The notes under the pieces: model-generated
Seen by the model: the letters and a program-made list of their open reading frames with translations, nothing else
Database searches by the model: none
What the model was told of the DNA's origin: nothing
Program-made: the position numbers and the translations under genes
Part shown: piece by piece, positions 1 to 6,689 of the stretch
Position numbering within the stretch: the first letter of the stretch is position 1
Layout: every line of letters begins with the position of its first letter
Assembly: GCA_965371965.1 (NCBI GenBank)
Contig: CBDVAM010000127.1
Span: forward strand, 1 to 10,196
DNA from: S146-42 sp965371965
GTDB taxonomy: Bacteria > Planctomycetota > Phycisphaerae > Phycisphaerales > UBA1924
Direction: 5' to 3'
Length of the DNA: 10,196 bases

Positions 1-890
1 CACTCGCGGTTGTCGGATTCCGACGAGTTGTCGCCATCGGAGAAGTGGAACAGGTAGATGTTCCACTCGTTGGGATCGTAACTATCTTTGAGCAGGCTCT
101 GGCAGAGGGTGAAGGCGCTGCTGATGCGGGTGCCGCCGTCCTCGCGGAGCGTGAAGAACGTCTTCTTATCAACCTCGGTCGCCCGGACGTCGTGGACAAT
201 AAACCTGCTCTCGACGCCCTCATAGTTGCGGCGCAGCCAGGCGTCGATCCAGAAGGCCTCCAGGCGGACCGTCTCTTTCTGCTCCGAGCCCATCGAACCG
301 GAGACGTCCATCATGTACACGATCAGCGCGTTGGACTGCGGCTTCTTGACCTCGTTCCAGCTCCGATACCGGAAGTCGCGCTTGATGGGGATGATGACCG
401 GATTCTCGGGGTCGTAGGCCCCCGAGATGATCTGACGCTTGAGCGCCTCGCGGTAGGTGCGTTTGAAGTGGCGCAGCGACGCCGGGCCGGTCGGACGGAT
501 GCCCGTGTACTTGTCCTTGGTCGTGCTGATCCGATGTGCCCCGCGAGGCTTGATCCGCGGCAGTTCCAGCTCATCACCCAGGATGTCGGCGAGCTCTTCG
601 AGCGTGACATCGACCTCCAAGATGTGCTGGCCCTGCTCGTCGCCGCCGGCGTTGTCCTTGCCCTGCCCGACGGCGTCGCCCTCTTCACCCTCGCCCATGC
701 CGACGCCCCCGGCGTTGTCGCCGTAGCGAAACGTGGGCGTGTCGATGTCGTGGATGGGGATGGAGACGACGCGCTTGCCCTCGCGTCCGAGGATGTCGCT
801 GTTGGTCAGGAACTTGCGGAGATCGCGCCGGATCTTGCCGCGCACGATCTGGCGGAAGCGTTGGTGGTTCTGTTGGATCTTGCTGATCAT
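1..890 (-). CDS. DUF444 family protein (YhbH/YeaH type), C-terminus cut off by window edge
   Basis: Translating the minus strand from ATG at 888-890 gives 296 residues with no stop, running off the left edge. The N-terminus (residues 1-25, helical and basic), the SIPIHDIDTP segment (43-52), a Gly/Glu/Asp-rich linker (57-90) and the DELELPRIKP stretch (106-115) match the layout of the DUF444/UPF0229 family known from Bacillus YhbH and E. coli YeaH. A von Willebrand A-like fold follows, with a MIDAS metal site: DVSGSMG (195-201), Thr in GGTRIS (251-256) and Asp in FHFSDGDN (281-288). Family members are usually linked to the PrkA/YeaG kinase and SpoVR and act in stress or sporulation; their biochemical role is unclear. 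AAGGA lies 7 bases before the ATG and fixes the start. The gene follows the LPG-synthase-type gene by 63 bases on the same strand, so it is probably co-transcribed. A SpoVR gene could lie just outside the window, but this cannot be seen. Confidence 0.93.
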   Translation of the reverse strand, partial: MISKIQQNHQRFRQIVRGKIRRDLRKFLTNSDILGREGKRVVSIPIHDIDTPTFRYGDNAGGVGMGEGEEGDAVGQGKDNAGGDEQGQHILEVDVTLEELADILGDELELPRIKPRGAHRISTTKDKYTGIRPTGPASLRHFKRTYREALKRQIISGAYDPENPVIIPIKRDFRYRSWNEVKKPQSNALIVYMMDVSGSMGSEQKETVRLEAFWIDAWLRRNYEGVESRFIVHDVRATEVDKKTFFTLREDGGTRISSAFTLCQSLLKDSYDPNEWNIYLFHFSDGDNSSESDNRE

Positions 891-897
891 CGCCCGT

Positions 898-902
898 TCC
901 TT
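898..902 (-). promoter_or_regulatory. Ribosome binding site of the DUF444 gene
   Basis: On the minus strand AAGGA sits 7 bases before the ATG at 888-890. It supports this start. No other in-frame start codon is seen in the ten codons directly upstream. Confidence 0.7.
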
Positions 903-953
903 GGGCCCTGGTAACTGTACGTGGCGGAGCATCGGCAGGATCGCCGCGAGATG

Positions 954-1904
954 TCAGCGCGAGTCCGGGGCGGGCCTGGAAGGGAGATTATCGGTCGTTC
1001 GGGTGAGGCGACGCGAGAGCCAGATGATCGCGGGGATACCCAGGGCCAGCGCCGCGACGACCTCGAAGCCCCGGTTGACCAGATCGCCGGCGAGCCCGGT
1101 CGCGGTCGCCGAGTCGCCCACGAACGCCGGCAAGAGCCCCGCGGTGAGCCCGATCGCCCACTCGCGCAGGCCCAGCCCGTTGCCGGCGATGGGGATCAGC
1201 AGAGCGATCTGGCTGACGATCGCGATCGCGACGGCCTCGCCGGGCGTCAGCCGCACGCCGATGATCGCAAAGACGACCGCGTATCGGGTGACCCAGACCA
1301 TCAAGTCGGCGTGGCGCAACGCAAAGACGCACAGCAGTCTCGCAACGCCCGGCTGAGACCTGGCGTCGGCAACCAACGCGACTAGCAGCGCGATGATCGC
1401 GGGCGCAAACAGCGCCAGGGCGATGACAGTCAGATTGTCGTCGCCTCCAAGGGCAAGTGCGATGGCGAGCGAGAGCAGGATGCTCAATCCCGTGAGCCCG
1501 GTCGAGATGGCGTATACCCACATGGACTGGCGGATCGTGATGCCGTGGCGTTTCTTGTGGTACGCGATCCTGGCGATCATGCCCGGGCGCAGGGGCAGGT
1601 AGTTGAGCAACCAGGCGCTGGCGATCAGGGCGCCCATCTCCTTGAGCCGCACGGGCGCGTATACGTTGTTCAGCGCCCAGAACGACAGGGTGATCAGCGC
1701 GTAGTTGCACGCCGGCAGCGCGAGGGCCAGCACGATCAGCCCGGGCCTGGCGTGCAGCGCGTGGTCGAACGCCGAATCGACCGCCCCCCGGCTCGAGAAG
1801 ACAACCCACAGCGCGGCGAGCAGGAGCGCAAGGCCGACGATCGCCGAGATCCACCGACGCAGATGGATTGAGGACGGCTCTGGCTCGTCCAGGACTGGGG
1901 TCAC
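954..1904 (-). CDS. Lysylphosphatidylglycerol synthase TM region / UPF0104-like integral membrane protein
   Basis: A 316-residue, strongly hydrophobic protein with about seven or eight predicted membrane helices, the first at residues 18-37 and the last near 280-296. The family is recognised by the spaced motifs LNYLPLRPG (100-108) and PIAGNGLGLRE (238-248). These correspond to the conserved Pro/Gly loops of the LPG_synthase_TM (MprF flippase-like, UPF0104) family. There is no soluble aminoacyl-transferase domain, so it is a stand-alone membrane module. A role in moving or modifying lipids in the inner membrane is inferred from the family, and the substrate is unknown. I chose GTG at 1902-1904, one base after the stop of the upstream TPR gene, with GGGA about 8 bases before it. 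A TTG at 1947-1949 would add 15 residues but has no Shine-Dalgarno sequence and overlaps the TPR gene. Tight spacing means translational coupling to the TPR gene is likely. Confidence 0.85.
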   Translation of the reverse strand: MTPVLDEPEPSSIHLRRWISAIVGLALLLAALWVVFSSRGAVDSAFDHALHARPGLIVLALALPACNYALITLSFWALNNVYAPVRLKEMGALIASAWLLNYLPLRPGMIARIAYHKKRHGITIRQSMWVYAISTGLTGLSILLSLAIALALGGDDNLTVIALALFAPAIIALLVALVADARSQPGVARLLCVFALRHADLMVWVTRYAVVFAIIGVRLTPGEAVAIAIVSQIALLIPIAGNGLGLREWAIGLTAGLLPAFVGDSATATGLAGDLVNRGFEVVAALALGIPAIIWLSRRLTRTTDNLPSRPAPDSR

Positions 1905-1905
1905 G

Positions 1906-4446
1906 CTAGTTTCCCGATTGGCGCAGGGTCCGCGGCATGAGGTCGCCAACTGCGGGTCCGGCGCTGGCGTACCCGGCGCCCTCGCGCGCTACCCGCGCCC
2001 GGACTCCTTGGGCGATCGTGGCGAGATCCCGATCCGCGGCGACCGCTTCGAGGTCCAGGATCGGGTCGTCCGGCGAGGTCACGCACACCAGGAGCGTTGC
2101 GGCGAGAACCAGGCGGTCCGACTCGCCGGCGGCGTTCATCTTGACGGCATCCTCGAACGGCTGGAGCGCGGGCACGAGCCTCGGCGTCGGCAGCAGCAGG
2201 ATCGCAGTTGCACGGGCGTCGGGGGACAGCGATGCGAATCGATCGACGCACGCGTCGACAATCCGCTGGGCCTCTGGCGGATCGAGTTCGCCCTTGATGC
2301 CGATCAGGAGCATCCGAGCCGCGAGCAGGGAGGTAGCGATCTGCCCCTCGCTCGCCTGCTCGATCCGGATGGCGAGTTCGTCGGCGGACATCGTCGATTC
2401 GTGTATCGCAGTTCTCAAGACCGTTGCGGTCTGGCTGGCGACCGCGATCGCGCCCTTGCTCAGACGCCCCTGGGCGTCCTGACGAAACCCCTGGATCACC
2501 CGAGCACGCACACGCCCGGTTGACTCGATGCTCGAATCCATGAACCAGCCGGTGAATGAGGGCAGCACATCGACCGTCGCGACGATCTCTTCGCGAGGGT
2601 TCAGTCGCAAGCGACGCTCAAGATCCAGCACCTCGGGCAGGGCCGTAATGATCCGCTGCTGGATGCCGACGTCGATATTCGGCGAGACCAGGAACCGGCT
2701 CTGGATGGGGCGATCGCCGCCCAATCCCAGCGGCTCGGGCGACGCGTTGCGGAGCCTGATCTCCAGCCTCATCGGCTCGAGCGGCGCGTGTGAGCTCTTG
2801 ACGAACTGGACCTCGAGTTGCATAGCACTTGATGGATCTGCGATCATCCGATCGATCCAGACCGGCACGCCCGCCGCCAACCGGTCCATCGCGAACGAGC
2901 TCTGGGTCAGCAGGACGTCCGACCCACTGAGTTGCGACGCCCGCGAGCGAGCCCAGGCGCCCTCGGGCTGCAACGGAAACTCTCGTGCGGCGTGGGCATA
3001 GGCATCGACGGCCTCATCCAACCTCCCCTGACGCTCCAGCGACAGGCCAAGCCCGATCCAGGCCCGCGGGTTCTCATCCACAAGAGCGGTGAATCGCGCC
3101 TCGGCGTCCTCGGGGCCGTCTGCATAGATCGCCGCGAAAGCGCGCATCATCGGCGGAGCGTTCTCGCCATAGATCGCCGGCTCGTTCTCCAAACGCCGGT
3201 TAATGGTCTCCATGTTCAGGCCGGTCCAGGCGTGCAACAGAAACAGGGTGGCAATGAGATCCAACGTCTGTTGCTGGACCTCCTCGATTGTCACCCCCGC
3301 GGGCAGATCGCCCGGGCTGCTGCGCATCAGATTCAGTTGATTGAGCGAGGCCTGCATCTCGCCGAGCGATTGTGCGAGCAGATCCTGATCGCCCGCCGCG
3401 TGAGCCGCGAGCACGCGGATGCGCTCGAGCGTCTCATTCAGGCGGACGTCCTCCGGGCGAGGCATGCCCAGCGTCGGCAGCCCCCTCGCCTCGTTCGTCC
3501 GGATCTGCATCGCGGCGCTGTATCGCTGATTGGCAAGCATGTTGGTGAGCTGACTGAGGGGAAGCTCCGGTCCCTGGATCTGCCAGGCGAGGATCAGACG
3601 CTCGGCGTTCAATCGATCGCTCGCCTGCCCGGTCTCCGCGGCGTAGATGTGCGAGGAGAGCCCATGGAACCGAGCCGCCTGCGCAAACACGCCGGCCCGC
3701 GCGAGCTGGCGAGCGATCATCAGATGCACATGCGGGTCCACGGGGTCTGCCAGCAGCAGATTGAGCGAGAGCTCGAGCTGACCGACCGGATCGTTGGGAA
3801 TGCGTGTGGAGAAGAACGTCGCCGCCAGCGCCGCCGCGTCCTTGTTCGTCGAATCCAGCTGGACCGCCGTCGTCAGCAGCCCGACGAAGGCCCGCTCGTC
3901 GCCCTGTTCTCTGGCCAGCAACGCGGCATCCAGGGCGAGCCGGCTGCGGATGGCCGGATCCAGTCGCTCGCCGCCCGCGCCGAGATATCGCGAATACGCC
4001 TCCATGCGACCTTCCGCCGTCTGAATCTTCAATATCCCCATCGAGATCAGGCGGAGGAGGGCGACGGTGTCCTTGGGATCCAGGCGGACCAGCTCGCGCG
4101 TGCGGGCATCGAGTCGCTCGGAGTCGCCAAGGCGGTAGGCAAGCTCGACGCGCCGACGGATGAGTTCCTCGTTGTGCTCGTCCAGGCTCTGGGCGATCGC
4201 GAGCAGGCTGTCGAGCATCGCAAGGTCGTCGGGCGTCGGCGAGTCCTGCAGACGCAGGTCCATGTGGCCGAGCCGCGTCAGCTCCCGCGCGATCACGTCG
4301 CGCAGATCCATCTCGCTCCCCATGGGCTCGCTCGCGGGGTCCTGCCCTAGCTGGACGATCGGCTGGGCGGGCGGCTGAGCCCCGACTCGCCCCGTTGGTC
4401 CGAGAACCAACGTCATCGCCACAAGAAGGCAGAATGCTAATCGCAT
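1906..4446 (-). CDS. Secreted TPR-containing protein of unknown function
   Basis: An 846-residue protein that I cannot assign to a named family. Residues 1-23 form a typical signal peptide: MRL, a hydrophobic core, then a cleavage-like VGA before QPP. It is therefore exported, probably to the periplasm. Most of residues 45-490 is helical with TPR-like repeats; the clearest is at about 447-491, with WIGLGLSLERQGRLDEAVDA in its middle. Residues about 542-676 look beta-rich (alternating hydrophobics such as LEVQF and MRLEIRLRN), perhaps an Ig-like domain. Residues about 697-816 are again helical, HEAT-like. No catalytic motif is seen, so a scaffold or binding role is an inference. ATG at 4444-4446 is preferred over upstream in-frame starts because AAGGA lies 6 bases before it and the signal peptide begins there. 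It lies 178 bases after rho and one base before the LPG-synthase-type gene. Confidence 0.85.
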   Translation of the reverse strand: MRLAFCLLVAMTLVLGPTGRVGAQPPAQPIVQLGQDPASEPMGSEMDLRDVIARELTRLGHMDLRLQDSPTPDDLAMLDSLLAIAQSLDEHNEELIRRRVELAYRLGDSERLDARTRELVRLDPKDTVALLRLISMGILKIQTAEGRMEAYSRYLGAGGERLDPAIRSRLALDAALLAREQGDERAFVGLLTTAVQLDSTNKDAAALAATFFSTRIPNDPVGQLELSLNLLLADPVDPHVHLMIARQLARAGVFAQAARFHGLSSHIYAAETGQASDRLNAERLILAWQIQGPELPLSQLTNMLANQRYSAAMQIRTNEARGLPTLGMPRPEDVRLNETLERIRVLAAHAAGDQDLLAQSLGEMQASLNQLNLMRSSPGDLPAGVTIEEVQQQTLDLIATLFLLHAWTGLNMETINRRLENEPAIYGENAPPMMRAFAAIYADGPEDAEARFTALVDENPRAWIGLGLSLERQGRLDEAVDAYAHAAREFPLQPEGAWARSRASQLSGSDVLLTQSSFAMDRLAAGVPVWIDRMIADPSSAMQLEVQFVKSSHAPLEPMRLEIRLRNASPEPLGLGGDRPIQSRFLVSPNIDVGIQQRIITALPEVLDLERRLRLNPREEIVATVDVLPSFTGWFMDSSIESTGRVRARVIQGFRQDAQGRLSKGAIAVASQTATVLRTAIHESTMSADELAIRIEQASEGQIATSLLAARMLLIGIKGELDPPEAQRIVDACVDRFASLSPDARATAILLLPTPRLVPALQPFEDAVKMNAAGESDRLVLAATLLVCVTSPDDPILDLEAVAADRDLATIAQGVRARVAREGAGYASAGPAVGDLMPRTLRQSGN

Positions 4447-4452
4447 GATCGA

Positions 4453-4457
4453 TCCTT
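4453..4457 (-). promoter_or_regulatory. Ribosome binding site of the TPR gene
   Basis: AAGGA on the minus strand, 6 bases before ATG 4444-4446. It decides between this start and the longer in-frame reading from 4578, whose extra 44 residues would bury the signal peptide. Confidence 0.75.
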
Positions 4458-4624
4458 GGCGGCCCATGCCGGCACCATCGGCCCAATCCCGCCCCCAGGC
4501 GAAGCAGAAAGCAGCCTTCAGGGAGCCAAAGTCGGTCCCAGGTCTACGCCCGGTTGGTTGAGCGGGTTCGAGCGGCACTGGCGGAGGATCACCGACCCGC
4601 CAGATGGCACACGCGCCGCCATTC

Positions 4625-6415
4625 TCAGCCGAGGGCCATGGTCATCAGGAACTCGGCGTTGGACTTGACCCTTGCCAGCTTGCTCTTGAACAGCTCCATC
4701 GCCTCGACGACGTTCATGTCGCTGAGCACCTTGCGTAGGCGGTGGACCAGCTCGAGCTCCTTGGGATCCAGCAGCAGCTCCTCGCGTCGCGTGCCGCTGG
4801 CCGCGACGTCGATGCACGGGTAGATCCGCTTGTCCATGAGCTTGCGATCCAGGTGCAACTCGGAGTTGCCGGTACCCTTGAACTCCTCGAAGATGACCTC
4901 GTCCATCTTCGAGCCGGTGTCCACCAGGGCCGTGGCGATGATCGTCAGGCTCCCGCCGTTCTCGATCGAGCGAGCCGCACCGAAGAACTTCTTGGGCTTC
5001 TGCAACGCCCCGGCGTCGATGCCGCCGGACATGATCTTGCCCGAGTGCGGCATCTCGGTGTTGTACGCGCGGGCCAGGCGAGTGATCGAGTCGAGGAAGA
5101 TCACGACGTCCCCGCCGAACTCAACTATGCGCTTGGCCTTCTCGATCACGATCTCGGCGACCTGCACATGGCGGTGGGCCTGCTCATCGAACGTGCTGGC
5201 GATCACCTCGACGGAGTCCTCGGTCTGGCGCTTGAAATCGGTCACCTCCTCGGGACGCTCATCCACCAGCAGGACGATGATGTTCACCTCGGGGTAGTTC
5301 TTCGTGATCGCCTGGGTCATCTTCTGTAGCAACACGGTCTTGCCCGTGCGAGGCGGCGCGACGATCAACGCCCGCTGGCCCATCCCGATCGGCGCAACCA
5401 TGTCTATGACCCGGCACTCGATGCCGCTCGGATCGGTCTCGAGCACAAACCGCTTGCTCGGGTGCAGCGGCACCAGATCCTCGAAGTTCACCAGATCGTG
5501 GATCGCCTGGGGATCACGCCCGTTCACCTTGTCCACACGCAGAAGCGCGAAGTACCGCTCGGATTCCTTCGGCGGGCGAATCGCGCCGTTGACGATCATG
5601 CCGCGGCGCAGACCGAATCGGCGGATCTGGCTGGGCGAAACGTAGATGTCGTCCGGCCCGTGCAGATAGCTCTGCTCGGGGCTGCGCAGGAACCCGAATC
5701 CGTCGGACATGATCTCGAGGGTTCCCTCGCCGAACAGGATGCCCTGCCTGGTGGCGCGGGCCTTGAGTATCTTGAAGATCAGCTCTTGCTTGGGGACCTG
5801 ATGAAAATCCTCCAGGCCTTCCTTCTCGGCGACCTCGAAGAGCTCCTCAAGGCCCATCCGCTGCAGTTCGCTGATCGAATACGACTCGGCTTCCTCGCCC
5901 TTGGCCTCCGCGTTCGCGATGGCCTTCTCGAGCTCGGCGGCCTCACGCTCCAGGTCGGCATCCGACGGCAGGAGATGGTCGGGAACCGAGCGGGTGTACC
6001 CACCCTGCCCGCCGCCACCACCGCCCGGGCCACCGGACCCGCCGCGACGCTTCTTGCGCTTGTTCCGTCTCGATGATCGTCCGAGCTGCTCGCCCCTGGG
6101 ACCGTCCTGCCCGTTGGACGAGGGCTCGCTCCTGGGCTGCGAGGAGGGTCCCCTTGCGGGCGAGGACGCCTTGGGGTGAGAACTCTCAGACGCGGACCCG
6201 CTCTGCTTTGATCCGTCCCTCTGCTCGCCTCTGGGCTCGGGCCTGGGCTCGGTCTTTTGCTCGGGCTTGTCGGCTGCCTTGGTCGGCTTCTCCGACTTCG
6301 GCGCCGGCGTCGCCTTGGTGTCCTTGGTGGACTTTGGGTCGACCTTCGCCGGCGTCTTGCGACTCTTGGCGGGGGTCTTGGGAGCGTCCCCCGCAATATC
6401 TTGCGTCTTAGCCAT
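4625..6415 (-). CDS. rho: Transcription termination factor Rho with long N-terminal extension
   Basis: A 596-residue Rho, the hexameric RNA-dependent ATPase that ends transcription in the cytoplasm. E. coli Rho has 419 residues. From about residue 178 the family layout is complete: Rho_N helical part (178-222), cold-shock-like RNA-binding domain (about 225-300, with GFGFLRSPE and DDIYVSPSQIRRFGLRRG), Walker A APPRTGKT (353-360), VLLVDERPEEVTDFKR (381-396), Walker B VVIFLDS (437-443), Q-loop SGGIDAGAL (463-471), R-loop GSKMDE (501-506) and the GTGNSELHLDRK segment (514-525). The extra part, residues 1-140, is low in complexity: Lys/Pro/Thr-rich, then Ser/Pro/Arg-rich, ending in a basic patch RRNKRKKRR (116-124) and a glycine run (125-139). 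An acidic helix (151-175) follows. ATG at 6413-6415 is preceded by a purine-rich AGAGAGAA about 5 bases upstream. A promoter and long leader precede it. Confidence 0.98.
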   Translation of the reverse strand: MAKTQDIAGDAPKTPAKSRKTPAKVDPKSTKDTKATPAPKSEKPTKAADKPEQKTEPRPEPRGEQRDGSKQSGSASESSHPKASSPARGPSSQPRSEPSSNGQDGPRGEQLGRSSRRNKRKKRRGGSGGPGGGGGGQGGYTRSVPDHLLPSDADLEREAAELEKAIANAEAKGEEAESYSISELQRMGLEELFEVAEKEGLEDFHQVPKQELIFKILKARATRQGILFGEGTLEIMSDGFGFLRSPEQSYLHGPDDIYVSPSQIRRFGLRRGMIVNGAIRPPKESERYFALLRVDKVNGRDPQAIHDLVNFEDLVPLHPSKRFVLETDPSGIECRVIDMVAPIGMGQRALIVAPPRTGKTVLLQKMTQAITKNYPEVNIIVLLVDERPEEVTDFKRQTEDSVEVIASTFDEQAHRHVQVAEIVIEKAKRIVEFGGDVVIFLDSITRLARAYNTEMPHSGKIMSGGIDAGALQKPKKFFGAARSIENGGSLTIIATALVDTGSKMDEVIFEEFKGTGNSELHLDRKLMDKRIYPCIDVAASGTRREELLLDPKELELVHRLRKVLSDMNVVEAMELFKSKLARVKSNAEFLMTMALG

Positions 6416-6626
6416 AGATGTTCTCTCTGCTTACTGCTTGCGTGACGTTCGCTATGGGAGCACACGCGAGGCCACCGGCAAGGCAACAACCTCAGCCAAA
6501 GGCACTCGGCGATCGCAACGGTATCTGGCGGACCGATCGAGAAAATCGAGATCGACGCCCGAGCCGATGAGAATGGAAAATCCGGATCGCGGCAGGGCCG
6601 ATGCCCCACGGGCGAACCAGGCGATC
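6416..6626 (-). promoter_or_regulatory. Probable long 5' leader of rho
   Basis: If transcription starts near 6626, as the promoter at 6633-6662 suggests, rho mRNA has a leader of about 210 bases. I see no ATG in it on the minus strand before that of rho, no convincing intrinsic hairpin with a T-run, and several pyrimidine-rich stretches (for example TTTTCCATTCTCATC and CTCGATTTTCTC). In E. coli, rho is autoregulated by Rho-dependent termination in a leader of roughly this size. That this leader does the same is inference. Confidence 0.4.
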
Positions 6627-6632
6627 AAGCAA

Positions 6633-6662
6633 AGTATAGCTCGCCCACCCCTTATCGTGCAA
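6633..6662 (-). promoter_or_regulatory. Candidate sigma70-type promoter for rho
   Basis: On the minus strand, TATACT (6638-6633, five of six matches to the -10 consensus) follows TTGCAC (6662-6657, a weak -35 with its TTG intact) after an 18-base spacer. It lies 28 bases past the stop of the PH-CoaE gene and about 210 bases before rho. It suggests rho can be transcribed apart from hpt and coaE. Confidence 0.5.
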
Positions 6663-6689
6663 GTAGATTGCAAAGATCCAGCCCGGAGA

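Noticed and set aside
45..914. 289-residue plus-strand open frame
   Set aside because: Antisense to the DUF444 gene, whose MIDAS motifs are clear on the minus strand.
1905..1949. TTG start for the LPG-synthase-type protein
   Set aside because: No Shine-Dalgarno sequence, overlap with the TPR gene, and the extra residues carry no family feature.
2932..4350. 472-residue plus-strand open frame
   Set aside because: Antisense to the TPR gene, which has a signal peptide and a ribosome site. The plus-strand translation shows no domain.
4447..4578. Longer start for the TPR protein, adding 44 residues
   Set aside because: AAGGA sits before ATG 4446, and the signal peptide begins there.
4579..4602. 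tggcgg / ccgcca hairpin as a terminator after rho
   Set aside because: Only a 6-base stem with a 12-base loop and no T-run on the minus strand.
6452..6609. Small peptide frame in the rho leader beginning with GTG
   Set aside because: The frame runs on through the start of rho out of frame, and no ribosome site precedes the GTG. It is probably non-coding.
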